From Flammeovirgaceae bacterium SG7u.111 (GTDB lineage: Bacteria; Bacteroidota; Bacteroidia; Cytophagales; Flammeovirgaceae): a DNA stretch of 64,000 nt. The position numbers were made by a program, and so were the translations under genes. Shown here piece by piece: positions 18,152 through 27,661 of this stretch (positions are counted from its first letter, which is position 1; each line of letters opens with the position of its first letter). Where the stretch lies: contig CP139021.1 in the NCBI GenBank assembly GCA_034044135.1, positions 316,001-380,000 on the forward strand. Reading direction: 5' to 3'. Below the pieces are notes generated by a model that was not told the origin of the DNA, did no database searches, and saw only the letters and a list, made by a program, of their open reading frames with translations.

Positions 18152-18639
18152 GATTTTTCGTTTAAAGTTTTCTTCAATTTGTTTTTGATTCTGTTCAGGC
18201 GTACACCTATATAATTTTCGCTGATTCCCATTATCTCAGCCATTTCTGCATAATTCATGTCGGCTAAGTAGAGCGAGATAATTGCCCGCTCTGGTGGTTC
18301 AAGTTGCCGAATGGCAGCAAATAGGAATTCCTCCTGCGGGTTTTGTTCTACCGAGTTTTCGGCAGGAAGTTGGTGTTGGAGCTCATCCAAATTGGTCAGT
18401 TCGGTGGGTTTGGCTTTTCGGAACGAAGCCATCGCTGTGTTCAAACTGATGCGGTACATCCACGAGCTCACCTTGGATTTTCCCTCAAACCTCGGGTAGG
18501 CTTTCCAAAGCTGGTACGTGATTTCCTGAAAAAGGTCTTCGCGGTCTTCGGGGCTGTCTCGGTACATTTTGCATACTTTGTGGATCAGTGCTTGGTGCTG
18601 GTAAATGATCTCCAAAAATTCTTCTTGCGGTGGCGACAT
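18142..18639 (-). CDS. ECF RNA polymerase sigma factor
   Basis: 165 residues. Sigma-70 region 2 at about 10-80 (DREDLFQEITYQLWKAYPRF, then SKVSSWMYRISLNTA, the -10 recognition helix), a Pro/Glu-rich linker, and region 4 at about 105-155 (LEPPERAIISLYLADMNYAE, then EIMGISENYIGVRLNRIKNK, the helix-turn-helix). It directs RNA polymerase to a small regulon. The overlapping downstream gene encodes a membrane protein likely to control it. Upstream of it is the terminator of the SnoaL-like gene, so it has its own promoter at about 18640-18700. Confidence 0.9.
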   Translation of the reverse strand: MSPPQEEFLEIIYQHQALIHKVCKMYRDSPEDREDLFQEITYQLWKAYPRFEGKSKVSSWMYRISLNTAMASFRKAKPTELTNLDELQHQLPAENSVEQNPQEEFLFAAIRQLEPPERAIISLYLADMNYAEMAEIMGISENYIGVRLNRIKNKLKKTLNEKSWV

Positions 18640-18706
18640 ATTCTTTCTTTTGCTACATAGGTTGCAAGAAAGCGGAAAAACTTACAGTTAGGGTGGTTTT
18701 TTTATC

Positions 18707-18734
18707 AAAAAAAATGAGCGCACTAGGCGCCCAT
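18707..18734 (-). terminator. Terminator of the SnoaL-like gene
   Basis: On the minus strand ATGGGCGC pairs with GCGCTCAT (one G-T pair) around a 5-nt loop, followed by seven T. Confidence 0.65.
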
Positions 18735-18775
18735 TCATGATTTTAGTTTTTATTTAAAATATTTAATATGATTCT

Positions 18776-19525
18776 TTAAAACATTCCGTTGGAATGTGCC
18801 ATTTGCTCAGGTATAAGCTGCTTTACCGTCCATTGCTCAGCAATTTTAGCTTGCTCAAGCCGATAAATAGCATACACTGCCCAAGCTTGTTTATCAATAG
18901 TCATCTTGGACTGAACCAGTACAAAGTTACCTTCCCCAAGCACTCTAAAGGTTTGGTCGATATCTATTTGTTGGTAGTAATCTTGCAAACCTTCTATCCC
19001 TTGTGGTATTTGCAGGCTGTGTTGAATAAAATCACCTAAAACAAACTCAGAAATCTGTTCAAACTGCTTGTGTTGCAATACGCGTAAATAGCGAGTCACT
19101 AGCTCTTTATTTTCTTGGGTTGAGCCTGGGTTTTCATTGCCAAGTCGTCCTGCCTTCAATAAGCCTTCAACACCTTCAGGAATATTTTCAATGGCATCCC
19201 AATGTTCGGCTATTAAATCATTTTCAATTTTGAAGAGATCGATAACCGCCATCTTTTTACCCATAAAGTCTATTTCCAAATGCCCCGCAACAAAATTACC
19301 ATCGGCTATTAATCGGATGAATGGCTTGGGTTGGTTTTGTGGTTGGGGAAGTGACTTTAAGAAGTTGATAGATTCGATAAAGCCTGTTTTTCCCGTTTTT
19401 ACCATCGGGTTATGTTGAATATAATCGTCGGTGACTATTTGAGCGGCAAATTCAGCATCTCGCTCTCCTATTACTTTCGCATAAAAACTAGATATGAGCG
19501 ATTTATTTACATTCGTATTTTCCAT
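18776..19525 (-). CDS. Tandem SnoaL-like / NTF2-fold protein
   Basis: 249 residues, two consecutive SnoaL-like domains of about 120 residues each. The first runs from FYAKVIGERDAEFAAQIVTDDYIQHNPMV to IENDLIAEHWDAIENIPE; the second from YLRVLQHKQFEQISEFVLGDFIQHS to LEQAKIAEQWTVKQLIPE. Each keeps the D-Y/F-I-Q-H-N/S and E-HW/QW signatures of SnoaL-like polyketide-cyclase folds. These proteins bind small hydrophobic ligands; most, including this one, have no known reaction. Soluble, with no signal peptide, a single gene with its own terminator. Confidence 0.82.
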   Translation of the reverse strand: MENTNVNKSLISSFYAKVIGERDAEFAAQIVTDDYIQHNPMVKTGKTGFIESINFLKSLPQPQNQPKPFIRLIADGNFVAGHLEIDFMGKKMAVIDLFKIENDLIAEHWDAIENIPEGVEGLLKAGRLGNENPGSTQENKELVTRYLRVLQHKQFEQISEFVLGDFIQHSLQIPQGIEGLQDYYQQIDIDQTFRVLGEGNFVLVQSKMTIDKQAWAVYAIYRLEQAKIAEQWTVKQLIPEQMAHSNGMF

Positions 19526-20026
19526 TTTGATATAGTTTTTAATCCCTAGCTTTTGAGGGTGTATTTTTTTTAAAAAGAGTAATGATGTTTGATTGGAGCG
19601 GACACAGCTATAACTGCCATTAAAAAAGTAGCCTTTTTAAATGCTGTATTACCCCTGTTGGGTGGGATTCTTCAGAGAAGAAGCGCTATAAGTGAGAAAA
19701 ACTAAAATCGAAATGAAGGTAGCAGTTTTTTGGAATACATGCAAGCCCTGTCTTGGTTTTACATTTTTTTCAGGTTTCCTCTCTAATTTCTGAAAATCCC
19801 CAATTCACTTAGCGCAGTAGCTCCATCACTTCGCGCATCAATTCAATCAGTTCGGGTTTCTTTTTAAAAATGGTATTGACCTACCTTCTACTTTTGATGC
19901 TGAATATATACTAAGCACTAAGTGCTCCCGATAGCTATCGGGATTAAAAATACATTCATATTTCTGATAACCAATTTCCTGTAGGAAGAAGGTTGTCTTT
20001 TTTCAATCACATAAAGCCTGATTATA
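19526..20026. other. Divergent intergenic region before the efflux operon
   Basis: 501 bases. Contains two adjacent palindromes at 19914-19942, described separately. Otherwise AT-rich, with no convincing ORF. Confidence 0.4.
19914..19942. promoter_or_regulatory. Paired palindromes upstream of the RND efflux operon
   Basis: AGCACT-A-AGTGCT (19914-19926) directly abuts the perfect 16-bp palindrome CCCGATAGCTATCGGG (19927-19942), about 85 bases before the adaptor start codon. It could be a dimeric repressor site controlling efflux or a dispersed palindromic repeat. A short A-rich tract follows, not a T run. Confidence 0.5.
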
Positions 20027-21100
20027 ATGACTTTAAAACATCCAAGCTTTTTTCTGCTGCTACTCATCTCTCTGGCTATTGTAAGCTGTAGCGACTCAAA
20101 AAAAGAAGAAGCGAAAGAATCTGTCAAATTTGTAAAAGTTGAAAAAGTACGTGGAGGATCCCAAGGAGGGAAAATGGTTTTCAATGGTAAAATCAAAGAA
20201 AAAAGCCTTACATCACTTTCTTTTAGAGTAGGAGGACCACTAGTGAAGTTGAATGTAAAGGAGGGAGATTTTGTTCGCAAAGGACAGACTATTGCTCAAA
20301 TAGACAAAAGAGATTATCTGCTCAACATACAATCTACCAAGGCGCAGTACGAGCAGCTCACGGGCGAATACGAGCGCTATAAGGAGCTTTTCAACAAGAA
20401 AAAAATACCGGCCAATTCGTATGAAAAAATTGAGTCGGGCTATCTTATGGCCAAAACGGCTTACGAAAATGCCACAAACAAGTTGGTGGATACAGAATTG
20501 AAAGCGCCAGTTTCAGGTTACATCTACGAGCGATTCACGGAAAACCATCAAACAGTTGCCCCAGGCATGCCTATCGTTTCTATCATCGATCTTTCAGATA
20601 TTGAAGTAGTAGTTTCCGTAGCTGAAAATCAGTTGCTAGCAGTGAAAAATAGCGAAGAAAGCTTCTTGACTGTGAAAAATGCGAAAGTGGAGAAGTTGCC
20701 CATCAGCTTATTGAGCATTGGGGAAAAAACTAAAAAAGATGGTCTGTTTGAGGTAAAGTACTCTTTAAAAAAGAGCGAAGACTTACCGATTTTCCCTGGA
20801 ATGTCTGCGGAGGTGACCATGTTTAGCAAAGGAAGTACAGAAGCATTAAGTGTACCTTCTGGGGCGCTGTTCACGCAAGATGGCAAAAACTGTGTGTGGG
20901 TGTATGATGCCGAGGCTAAGAAAGTTGTGAGAAGGGAAGTAAATGTAAAGAGGATTGCTTCGGAAGGGAAAATTGAATTGATAAGTGGGTTGAAAGTAGG
21001 CGAAGAAATAGTGACAGCAGGGGTTTATTCCCTTCAAAATAATCAATCGGTATTGCCTATCGAAAAACCATCAGAAACCAACATAGGAGGGATATTGTAA
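20027..21100 (+). CDS. RND efflux periplasmic adaptor (MFP) lipoprotein
   Basis: 357 residues. SPII signal with lipobox LAIVSC (Cys about 22). Then the HlyD/AcrA layout: beta-barrel and lipoyl half with GGPLVKLNVKEGDFVRKGQTIAQID (about 70-95), a coiled-coil hairpin (YEQLTGEYERYKELFNKKKI, about 106-150), the second lipoyl half DTELKAPVSGYIYERF, and a membrane-proximal domain at the end. It bridges the inner-membrane pump to the outer-membrane channel. Its stop overlaps the pump start (TAATG). First gene of the pump operon. Confidence 0.92.
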   Translation: MTLKHPSFFLLLLISLAIVSCSDSKKEEAKESVKFVKVEKVRGGSQGGKMVFNGKIKEKSLTSLSFRVGGPLVKLNVKEGDFVRKGQTIAQIDKRDYLLNIQSTKAQYEQLTGEYERYKELFNKKKIPANSYEKIESGYLMAKTAYENATNKLVDTELKAPVSGYIYERFTENHQTVAPGMPIVSIIDLSDIEVVVSVAENQLLAVKNSEESFLTVKNAKVEKLPISLLSIGEKTKKDGLFEVKYSLKKSEDLPIFPGMSAEVTMFSKGSTEALSVPSGALFTQDGKNCVWVYDAEAKKVVRREVNVKRIASEGKIELISGLKVGEEIVTAGVYSLQNNQSVLPIEKPSETNIGGIL

Positions 21101-24100
21101 TGCTGAAGAAAGTATTAGATCAAAAAGCCCTGCTCAACACGCTGTTGGTAGGGGTGGTGTTAGGTGGGGTTCTGTCCTACCTAAGTATAGGAAAATTGGA
21201 AGACGCCGAAATTAAAGTAAAAACGGCGGTAGTTGTAACGCTTTATCCTGGGGCTACGGCTCATGAAGTAGAGTTGGAGGTGACCGATGTGCTTGAAAAA
21301 GCAGTTCAAAGCATGGAAAACATCGATGATATTTCGTCTAGGTCGATGCCCGGTTATTCTGAAATTACGGTAAATATTAATAAATCAGTATCGAGTAGCG
21401 ATATTCCACAGATGTGGGATTTGTTGAGAAGAAAAGTTCGAGATATCCAAACCTCTTTGCCCGCTGGGGCTCAAACCCCAATAGTGGCGGATGATTTTGG
21501 AGATGTGTATGGGATTTTTGTAGCAATGACCGGCGAAGGCTATGAATACGACGAATTTTCCGATTATGCGGAATTTCTCAAAAGAGAGCTTTTAGAAGTA
21601 GATGGAATTAAGCGGGTCGCATTGTTTGGAACACAAATGGAAGCGGTTGATATTTCTATTTCTGCAGAAAAGCTGGCGAGTTTGAGCATCAACCCAATAT
21701 ATATAGTAAGAGCTATGTACGACCACGGCCAAGTGGTGAACCCGGGTAGTATAATTTCTGGTTCTGAACGAATCAGGCTAAGTGTGGGGAGTAAGTATTC
21801 TACCATAGATGAAATAAAAAATATTTTGGTGCAAGTTCCCGATGGCGGCAGCTTCAAATTGGGTGATATTGCGGAGGTCAAACGTACATTTTATGAGCCT
21901 AAAAGAGAAGGCTTAACTTATAACGGAGAAAGGGCAATTAGCTTAGCGCTTTCTATGGAAAGCGGGGTGAATGTAGTGACTATAGGTGACGAATTCGACA
22001 AAAAAATAGAGGAGCTTCAAGCCTCTTTGCCTGCGGGTATTGAGGTACATAGCGTATTCTCGCAGCCTGATAGGGTTAATTATGCCATCAATGGATTTAT
22101 CGTCAACCTCGTTGAGTCAGTATTGATTGTGATGGTAGTGTTGCTTTTCTCCATGGGAATGCGCTCTGGTTTATTGATTTCTAGTGGGTTGTTGTTTACT
22201 ATTCTAGGTACATTTATCGTAATGTCTCTATTCGATATTCAATTGCAACGAATTTCCTTAGCGGCGATCATCGTAGCAATGGGGATGTTGGTGGATAATT
22301 CTATAGTAGTGGCGGATGGTATCTTGATCGATTTGAAAACGGGAGTAGATAGAAAGCTAGCGTTTACCAACATCGTAAAGCAAACGGCATTGCCTCTTTT
22401 AGGAGCAACGCTCATCGCAATTTTAGCATTTATGCCCTTGGCTCTTTCGCCTGACTCGGCAGGGGAATATTTAAGCTCTTTGTTCTATGTATTAGCAATC
22501 TCACTTTCTCTGAGTTGGATATTTGCCGTAGTTCAAACACCGTACATGGCATCAATTTTCTACAAGAAAAGCCTTCCAAAAGCGAAGAAAAACGCTCCTA
22601 AAAATCCATTTGAAACACCATTTTATCAAAAATTTAGAGGAATGGTTGAATGGGTGCTGCTCCACAAAAGAAGCTTTTTAGTTGCATCAGTAGTACTATT
22701 GGTTGCTTCGCTTTATTCCTTCCAGTTCGTGAAATTTAAATTCATGCCTACGCTTGACTACAACCAGTTTTTGGTTGAATACAAATTACCAAAAGGCTCT
22801 GACCTAACTGCGGTTGAAAAAGACATGCAAGAAATTTCGGAAGAGCTGTTGAGTTGGGACGAGGTCTATAATGTGACAGCAGCAGCAGGTAAAACTCCAG
22901 CGCGATATACATTGATTCGCCCTATGGCAAATAGTTCGAGCAACTACGGAGAGTTTGTAATTGATGTAGAGGATTATGACGCTTCGGTAGTGGTAGGGGA
23001 AAAAATAATGAAATACCTTGAGCAGAATTATCCTTATGCCGAAGCCCGAAAAAGAGTCTATGGACCAATTTTTACCGAATACGATATTGAAGTTCAGTTT
23101 TCTGGACCAGACCCCGCAGTACTCAGGAACTTGGCAGAGGAAGCCAAGGCAGTGATGAGGAAAGAAGAAGGAACTGTGTACGTAACAGATAACTGGAAAA
23201 ATAAAGTGAAAGTCCTTACTCCTGAATACTCGGTGGAAGAAGCTAGCAAAGTGGGGGTTTCCAGAAGTGATGTATCAAATGCGATTGCAGTAGCCACCGA
23301 CGGCTTGGCTGTGGGGGTTATGTACGAAGGAAACGAAATGCTTCCCGTAAAGCTCAAATTAGATGAGCCTATTGGCAAAGACATTGACAAAGTGTCGAGT
23401 ATCCCTGTTTGGGGGATGCAAAGCCAATCGAGTGTGCCATTGGGCAAGGTTACGGAAAATATTAAAATGGAGTGGGAAGAAAATGAAGTATATAGGTACA
23501 ATAATAAAAGGGCAATTAGAGCTCAATGTGACCCAGCTTCTGGATACTTAGCTGAAGAAGTGGAGGGCAGGCTAAAGCCGAAAGTGGTTGAAGCCATTAA
23601 ATTACCTCATGGATATACAATGGAATGGAAAGGTGCAGGAGCAGACAGCGCTGAATCACAGCAAAACTTGTTCAAGAATCTTCCTCTTGCATTGGGGATC
23701 ATGCTTATTATCGTAATTGCTTTGTTCAATAACATAAAACAAGCAGTTATTATCTTTACCATTTTCCCTTTTGCCATGTTGGGTATAGTAGTTGGGTTTG
23801 TGAGTACTGGTGCAACGTTTACTTTCATTGGTATCATTGGCGCATTAGGCCTAATAGGTATGATGATTAAGAATGCGATTGTACTGTTGGATGAGATCAA
23901 CCATAATATAAAAGAAGGAAAAGATCAACTTGAATCGATAGTAGCTTCCACACTTTCAAGGATGCGCCCTGTATTTTTGGCTTCAGCCACCACTATTTTG
24001 GGAATGCTACCGTTGCTTTTCGATGTAATGTTCCAATCTATGGCCATTACTATCATATTTGGTCTGTTGTTCGGTACGCTTATTACTTTATTCGTAATTC

Positions 24101-24180
24101 CAGTGCTTTATGCTCTATTGTTCAGGGTTAATACAAAACCTCTTCGCAAAAAAGGAAAGGAAGGGGCTGTGCCTGCATAA
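21100..24180 (+). CDS. RND family efflux pump, HAE1 type
   Basis: 1026 residues, twelve membrane helices in the usual 1+5+1+5 plan with two large periplasmic loops. The proton-relay residues of HAE-type pumps are recognisable: Asp399 in GMLVDNSIVVAD (helix 4; the usual Asp-Asp is Asp-Asn) and Lys924 in GLIGMMIKNAIVLLDE (helix 10). Porter-domain segments such as VALFGTQMEAVDISI and YNGERAISLALSMESGVNVV support a hydrophobic or amphiphilic drug/lipid exporter rather than a heavy-metal (CzcA) pump. Works with the adaptor just upstream and the TolC-like channel downstream. Substrate unknown. Confidence 0.93.
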   Translation: MLKKVLDQKALLNTLLVGVVLGGVLSYLSIGKLEDAEIKVKTAVVVTLYPGATAHEVELEVTDVLEKAVQSMENIDDISSRSMPGYSEITVNINKSVSSSDIPQMWDLLRRKVRDIQTSLPAGAQTPIVADDFGDVYGIFVAMTGEGYEYDEFSDYAEFLKRELLEVDGIKRVALFGTQMEAVDISISAEKLASLSINPIYIVRAMYDHGQVVNPGSIISGSERIRLSVGSKYSTIDEIKNILVQVPDGGSFKLGDIAEVKRTFYEPKREGLTYNGERAISLALSMESGVNVVTIGDEFDKKIEELQASLPAGIEVHSVFSQPDRVNYAINGFIVNLVESVLIVMVVLLFSMGMRSGLLISSGLLFTILGTFIVMSLFDIQLQRISLAAIIVAMGMLVDNSIVVADGILIDLKTGVDRKLAFTNIVKQTALPLLGATLIAILAFMPLALSPDSAGEYLSSLFYVLAISLSLSWIFAVVQTPYMASIFYKKSLPKAKKNAPKNPFETPFYQKFRGMVEWVLLHKRSFLVASVVLLVASLYSFQFVKFKFMPTLDYNQFLVEYKLPKGSDLTAVEKDMQEISEELLSWDEVYNVTAAAGKTPARYTLIRPMANSSSNYGEFVIDVEDYDASVVVGEKIMKYLEQNYPYAEARKRVYGPIFTEYDIEVQFSGPDPAVLRNLAEEAKAVMRKEEGTVYVTDNWKNKVKVLTPEYSVEEASKVGVSRSDVSNAIAVATDGLAVGVMYEGNEMLPVKLKLDEPIGKDIDKVSSIPVWGMQSQSSVPLGKVTENIKMEWEENEVYRYNNKRAIRAQCDPASGYLAEEVEGRLKPKVVEAIKLPHGYTMEWKGAGADSAESQQNLFKNLPLALGIMLIIVIALFNNIKQAVIIFTIFPFAMLGIVVGFVSTGATFTFIGIIGALGLIGMMIKNAIVLLDEINHNIKEGKDQLESIVASTLSRMRPVFLASATTILGMLPLLFDVMFQSMAITIIFGLLFGTLITLFVIPVLYALLFRVNTKPLRKKGKEGAVPA

Positions 24181-24267
24181 ATAGGGAAGTTGAATTTATA
24201 TAAAGTTTGCCTGCCATTTTTTTGAGCGGTTTGAAAAGTGGAATTGAAGGTAAGCTATCCATAAAAG

Positions 24268-24290
24268 TTGGTCGGGGGAAGCCCTCGACC
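24268..24290 (+). promoter_or_regulatory. Intra-operon hairpin before the TolC-like gene
   Basis: TGGTCG-GGG-GAAG-CCC-T-CGACCA forms a compact GC-rich hairpin 23 bases before the TolC start codon. An A-rich stretch follows rather than T, so it more likely sets mRNA stability or 3' processing than termination. Confidence 0.4.
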
Positions 24291-24312
24291 AGCTCTTTCA
24301 AAAAATAAAAAA

Positions 24313-25680
24313 ATGAAAAAGTTAATTCTTTATATTTCAATTATAAGTCTTGCCGTGGGTACAGTAAATGCCCAAACGGTCATGACTTTGGAAGAATGTC
24401 GCCAGCAAGCGATTTCTTACAACAAAGAGCTAAAAAAAGCTGGTTTTCAACAGGAAGAGGCTCTTGCCAACCAAAAAGCAGCTCGGACAGCTTATTTACC
24501 TCAGGTAGGAGCCGAAGCAAGTGCTTTCTTTTTGGCTGATGTAGATGATATTTCTATTCCAGGTGGTTTTTTGCCAACTGCCGAAAGTGCCGAAGCAGCG
24601 CAAGCTGGAAATTTTTCTGGTACTAGTAATGTTTGGTCCCCTGGAATGTCATTAGAAATGGGAAATGTATCTGCCTTGCTGGGTAGTGTAAGTATCATCC
24701 AACCTATTTATGCAGGTGGCAAAATAAGAAATATCAATAGCCAAGCGGATGCAGCAGTGGATATTACCGTTATGTTGGTCAACTTAAAATACGCAGAAGT
24801 GGTGGAGCTTACCGACCAAGCTTTTTGGAATGTGGCGATGATAGATGCTAATATAGAGCTGGCGGAAAAGTACATTGAGATGTTGAGCGAACTGGAAGAA
24901 ACGATGATTGATATGTATGATGTAGGCTTGAAGCCTGCAAGTGAAAAGCTCCGGGTGAGTGTCCAAAAAAACGAGGCGGAATTGCAGTTGATGAAGGCTA
25001 AGAACGGATTGAAAGTTTCGAAAATGTACCTTAATCAAGTACTTGGGCTTGAGCTAGATGCCGATGTGCAGATAGATTATCCAAAGCCGCTCCAAGCAGA
25101 AATGATTGATATGCAAAATGGGGTAAGCTTGGCTTTTGAAAATAGGAATGAACTGAAAGTGATTTCCAAGCAAATTGAAATTGCTGAGTTGGAGAAAAGA
25201 GTGGAGGAAGCCGATTACTTGCCAGAGTTTGGTTTGAGCTTAGGCTATCAGGCAGTCCACCTTGGCAACCTGACCGAATCGGTGATGCTCAATCCAATGA
25301 TAGGGGCTCAGTTGACTATCCCAATTTACCAATGGGGGCAAGCAAAGCACAAGCGAAAAGCTGCCGACTTCAAAAAGATGCAGGTAGAGACTGAGCTTGA
25401 CAATACACAAGATTTGGTAAACCTCGAAGTGTTGAGAGCAAAAGTGGAAATAGAAGAGGCATATGAAGCCATTGCGATAGCTCAAAAAAATATTGGAGAA
25501 GCGGAAGAAAGCTTGGAAGAAACCAAGGCAAGCTTTGAAGTAGGGTTAAACACTACTACCGATTTGCTCAATGCCCAAGCCGATTGGCAAAATGCAAATT
25601 CGCAACTCATTACGGCGATGGCCAAGTTTAAGACGCTAACCACCAAATGGGAGAGGGTAACAGGAACATTGGCTCCATAG
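24313..25680 (+). CDS. TolC family outer-membrane efflux channel
   Basis: 455 residues from the ATG at 24313, where the signal peptide starts (MKKLILYISIISLAVGTVNAQ). The frame also extends upstream to a TTG, which is not needed. Mature protein: LTLEECRQQAI-type start (MTLEECRQQAISYNKELK), two outer-membrane-efflux repeats with long coiled helices, a beta segment IIQPIYAGGKIRN (about 134-147) and its repeat LTIPIYQWGQAKHKRKAADF. The C-terminus has VGLNTTTDLLNAQADWQNAN, typical of TolC. It forms the trimeric exit duct for the RND pump encoded 132 bases upstream. Confidence 0.9.
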   Translation: MKKLILYISIISLAVGTVNAQTVMTLEECRQQAISYNKELKKAGFQQEEALANQKAARTAYLPQVGAEASAFFLADVDDISIPGGFLPTAESAEAAQAGNFSGTSNVWSPGMSLEMGNVSALLGSVSIIQPIYAGGKIRNINSQADAAVDITVMLVNLKYAEVVELTDQAFWNVAMIDANIELAEKYIEMLSELEETMIDMYDVGLKPASEKLRVSVQKNEAELQLMKAKNGLKVSKMYLNQVLGLELDADVQIDYPKPLQAEMIDMQNGVSLAFENRNELKVISKQIEIAELEKRVEEADYLPEFGLSLGYQAVHLGNLTESVMLNPMIGAQLTIPIYQWGQAKHKRKAADFKKMQVETELDNTQDLVNLEVLRAKVEIEEAYEAIAIAQKNIGEAEESLEETKASFEVGLNTTTDLLNAQADWQNANSQLITAMAKFKTLTTKWERVTGTLAP

Positions 25681-25779
25681 TTTCTTATTTCGGAAAGTTG
25701 GCCAAGAGTCATATATTGCAATATCGAAAGTAATAATTGCTGTAATGTGTATAAACTAATTTGAGGGATATAAAAAGAG

Positions 25780-26844
25780 ATGTTTGATGTAGCAAGGTAT
25801 AAAAAGCGCCCAGTTATTTGTGACATAACCACAAAATATACCCCTGTTTCTATTCTGCTGAGGTTTGTGGTGGTAAGTGTTATTGCTATTTTATCCATCG
25901 AGTTTATAGACCGTTCTAACCTAGAGTTCACAGGGAAAGATGATGCGACATTGCTTCATTATGTAATCATTACCATCGCCTACTATATTTTGAGCGAAGG
26001 CTTGATTGTAATAGATAATGTCCTCGAATATTTTTTCCCTATTCCTATAAGGTTAAGGTTACGGATTGCCATTCAATTTCTGTTGACCCTTTTGTTGATT
26101 GTACTTGTCTATTTATTTACGGAGGTGATAGCCTTTTCCTATTTTCATTTGATTGTGCATCAGTCTGCGTTTTACATGGGCATAGCCTTAGGGCTTGTTT
26201 TTGTTACCTTGTTTTCGAGTACCTTGCTGCTCAGTAGGTTTACCGAAAAATGGGTAAATGCCCAAAAGCACATCGACGACCTGAAGCGAGAGAAACTGAA
26301 AATGGACTATTCGGTATTGCAAGACCAGCTCAACCCGCATTTTCTTTTCAATAATTTGAGTGTGCTAAAATCTCTGATCATTTATGATGGCGATGCCGCA
26401 GTGAAGTTTACGGAGAACTTTACCGATGTGTACAGGTATGTGCTCCAGAGCAAGGAAGCGCAAGTAGTGGATTTTCAGGAAGAATATGAATTTATCAACT
26501 CTTATGTAGGGCTGCACAAAGAGCGGATTGGAAAAGGGTTAGATGTTCGGCTTTCAGTGTCGGAAGCGGCTTTTTCCAAAGAGATTGCTCCCATGACACT
26601 TCAATTGTTGATTGAAAATGCAATCAAGCATAATATTACCAGTAAGGTCGATCCCTTGAAAATCGATGTCTACACTGAAAATGGACACATTGTGGTAAAG
26701 AATAATTTGCAACTCAAAGAGTCTTCGTATTCTACCAAAACAGGTTTGAGTAATTTGGTTAAGCGCTATCAGTTACTAACTTCCAAAGAAATTTTAATTG
26801 ACGATAGCAATGAGTTTTTCATTGTAAAGGTGCCACTACTGTAA
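25780..26844 (+). CDS. LytS/YpdA-type sensor histidine kinase
   Basis: 354 residues. Four hydrophobic segments in the first 155 residues (about 25-42, 58-78, 95-115, 130-152) form the sensor; there is no large periplasmic domain. A coiled helix leads to the His_kinase motif DQLNPHFLFNNLSVLKSL with phospho-acceptor His187. The ATPase N box is LLIENAIKHN (Asn280/Asn285); the G box is degenerate (TKTGLSNLVKRYQLL). It phosphorylates the LytTR regulator encoded 48 bases downstream. The gene starts 99 bases after the TolC-like gene, on the same strand, so co-transcription with the pump is possible. Confidence 0.9.
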   Translation: MFDVARYKKRPVICDITTKYTPVSILLRFVVVSVIAILSIEFIDRSNLEFTGKDDATLLHYVIITIAYYILSEGLIVIDNVLEYFFPIPIRLRLRIAIQFLLTLLLIVLVYLFTEVIAFSYFHLIVHQSAFYMGIALGLVFVTLFSSTLLLSRFTEKWVNAQKHIDDLKREKLKMDYSVLQDQLNPHFLFNNLSVLKSLIIYDGDAAVKFTENFTDVYRYVLQSKEAQVVDFQEEYEFINSYVGLHKERIGKGLDVRLSVSEAAFSKEIAPMTLQLLIENAIKHNITSKVDPLKIDVYTENGHIVVKNNLQLKESSYSTKTGLSNLVKRYQLLTSKEILIDDSNEFFIVKVPLL

Positions 26845-26892
26845 CATAGTAGAATTGTGAAATAAATAACTGCTTAAGAAGCACTAGTGCTT

Positions 26893-27660
26893 ATGAAAAT
26901 AGTAATACTTGAAGATGAAGAGCATAATGCCCGTTTGCTAAAAGGAATGCTGGCAGGTATCCGTCCCGATTGGGAGGTGATAGAAGAGCTGGACAGTGTA
27001 AAAAGTGCTGTCGCATGGTTTTCTAGCAATCTTGCCCCCGATCTAGTTTTTATGGATATTCAACTCACCGATGGGGTCTGTTTTTCTATTTTCGATCAGG
27101 TTCAATTCGAAAGTATGGTAGTTTTCACCACAGCTTACGATCAATATGCCATCCAAGCTTTTGAGGTAAATAGTGTTGATTACCTGCTCAAGCCCATTAA
27201 AACAGAGAAACTGCTCAATGCTATCCTCAAGTTTGAAAAGTTACATCAGCAAACAAGTACCGAATTTAGTAAAACGGATTTTCAAGAGCTTGCCAGTGCG
27301 ATCCGAAGTGGCGAAAAGAAATTCAGAAAACGTTTTTTGGTAGCTGGAGCAACAGGCTATTCCAAATTGGAGACAAATGATATCGCTTATTTCTACACAG
27401 AAAACCGCCTGACCTATGCGGTGGATTTCAAAGGGAAAAAACATGTGTTGGATTTTACCATAGAAAAAATAGAGGAGCAGGTAGATCCTGAGCAGTTTTA
27501 TAGGGCAAACCGCAGTGTGATCCTCAACAGCGATGCTGTACAAAAAATAGAAAACTATTTTGGAGGCAAGCTCATCGTAAAGTTGATTTCCCCATTAACA
27601 GAACCAGTAACGGTGAGTCGTTTGCGGGCGACTTCCTTCAAAAATTGGTTGGACGCCTAA
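26893..27660 (+). CDS. LytTR family response regulator
   Basis: 255 residues from the ATG at 26893 (a GTG two codons upstream is less likely). Receiver domain 1-120 with acidic pocket Glu7/Asp8 and phosphorylation site Asp55 in LVFMDIQLTDG; the conserved Lys follows in YLLKPIKTEK. A linker rich in Ser/Glu leads to the LytTR DNA-binding domain at about 145-255 (FLVAGATGYSKLETNDIAYFYTEN, FYRANRSVILN, EPVTVSRLRATSFKNWL). Partner of the upstream kinase. The cyclase gene begins one base after its stop, so all three form one transcription unit. Confidence 0.92.
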   Translation: MKIVILEDEEHNARLLKGMLAGIRPDWEVIEELDSVKSAVAWFSSNLAPDLVFMDIQLTDGVCFSIFDQVQFESMVVFTTAYDQYAIQAFEVNSVDYLLKPIKTEKLLNAILKFEKLHQQTSTEFSKTDFQELASAIRSGEKKFRKRFLVAGATGYSKLETNDIAYFYTENRLTYAVDFKGKKHVLDFTIEKIEEQVDPEQFYRANRSVILNSDAVQKIENYFGGKLIVKLISPLTEPVTVSRLRATSFKNWLDA

Positions 27661-27661
27661 T

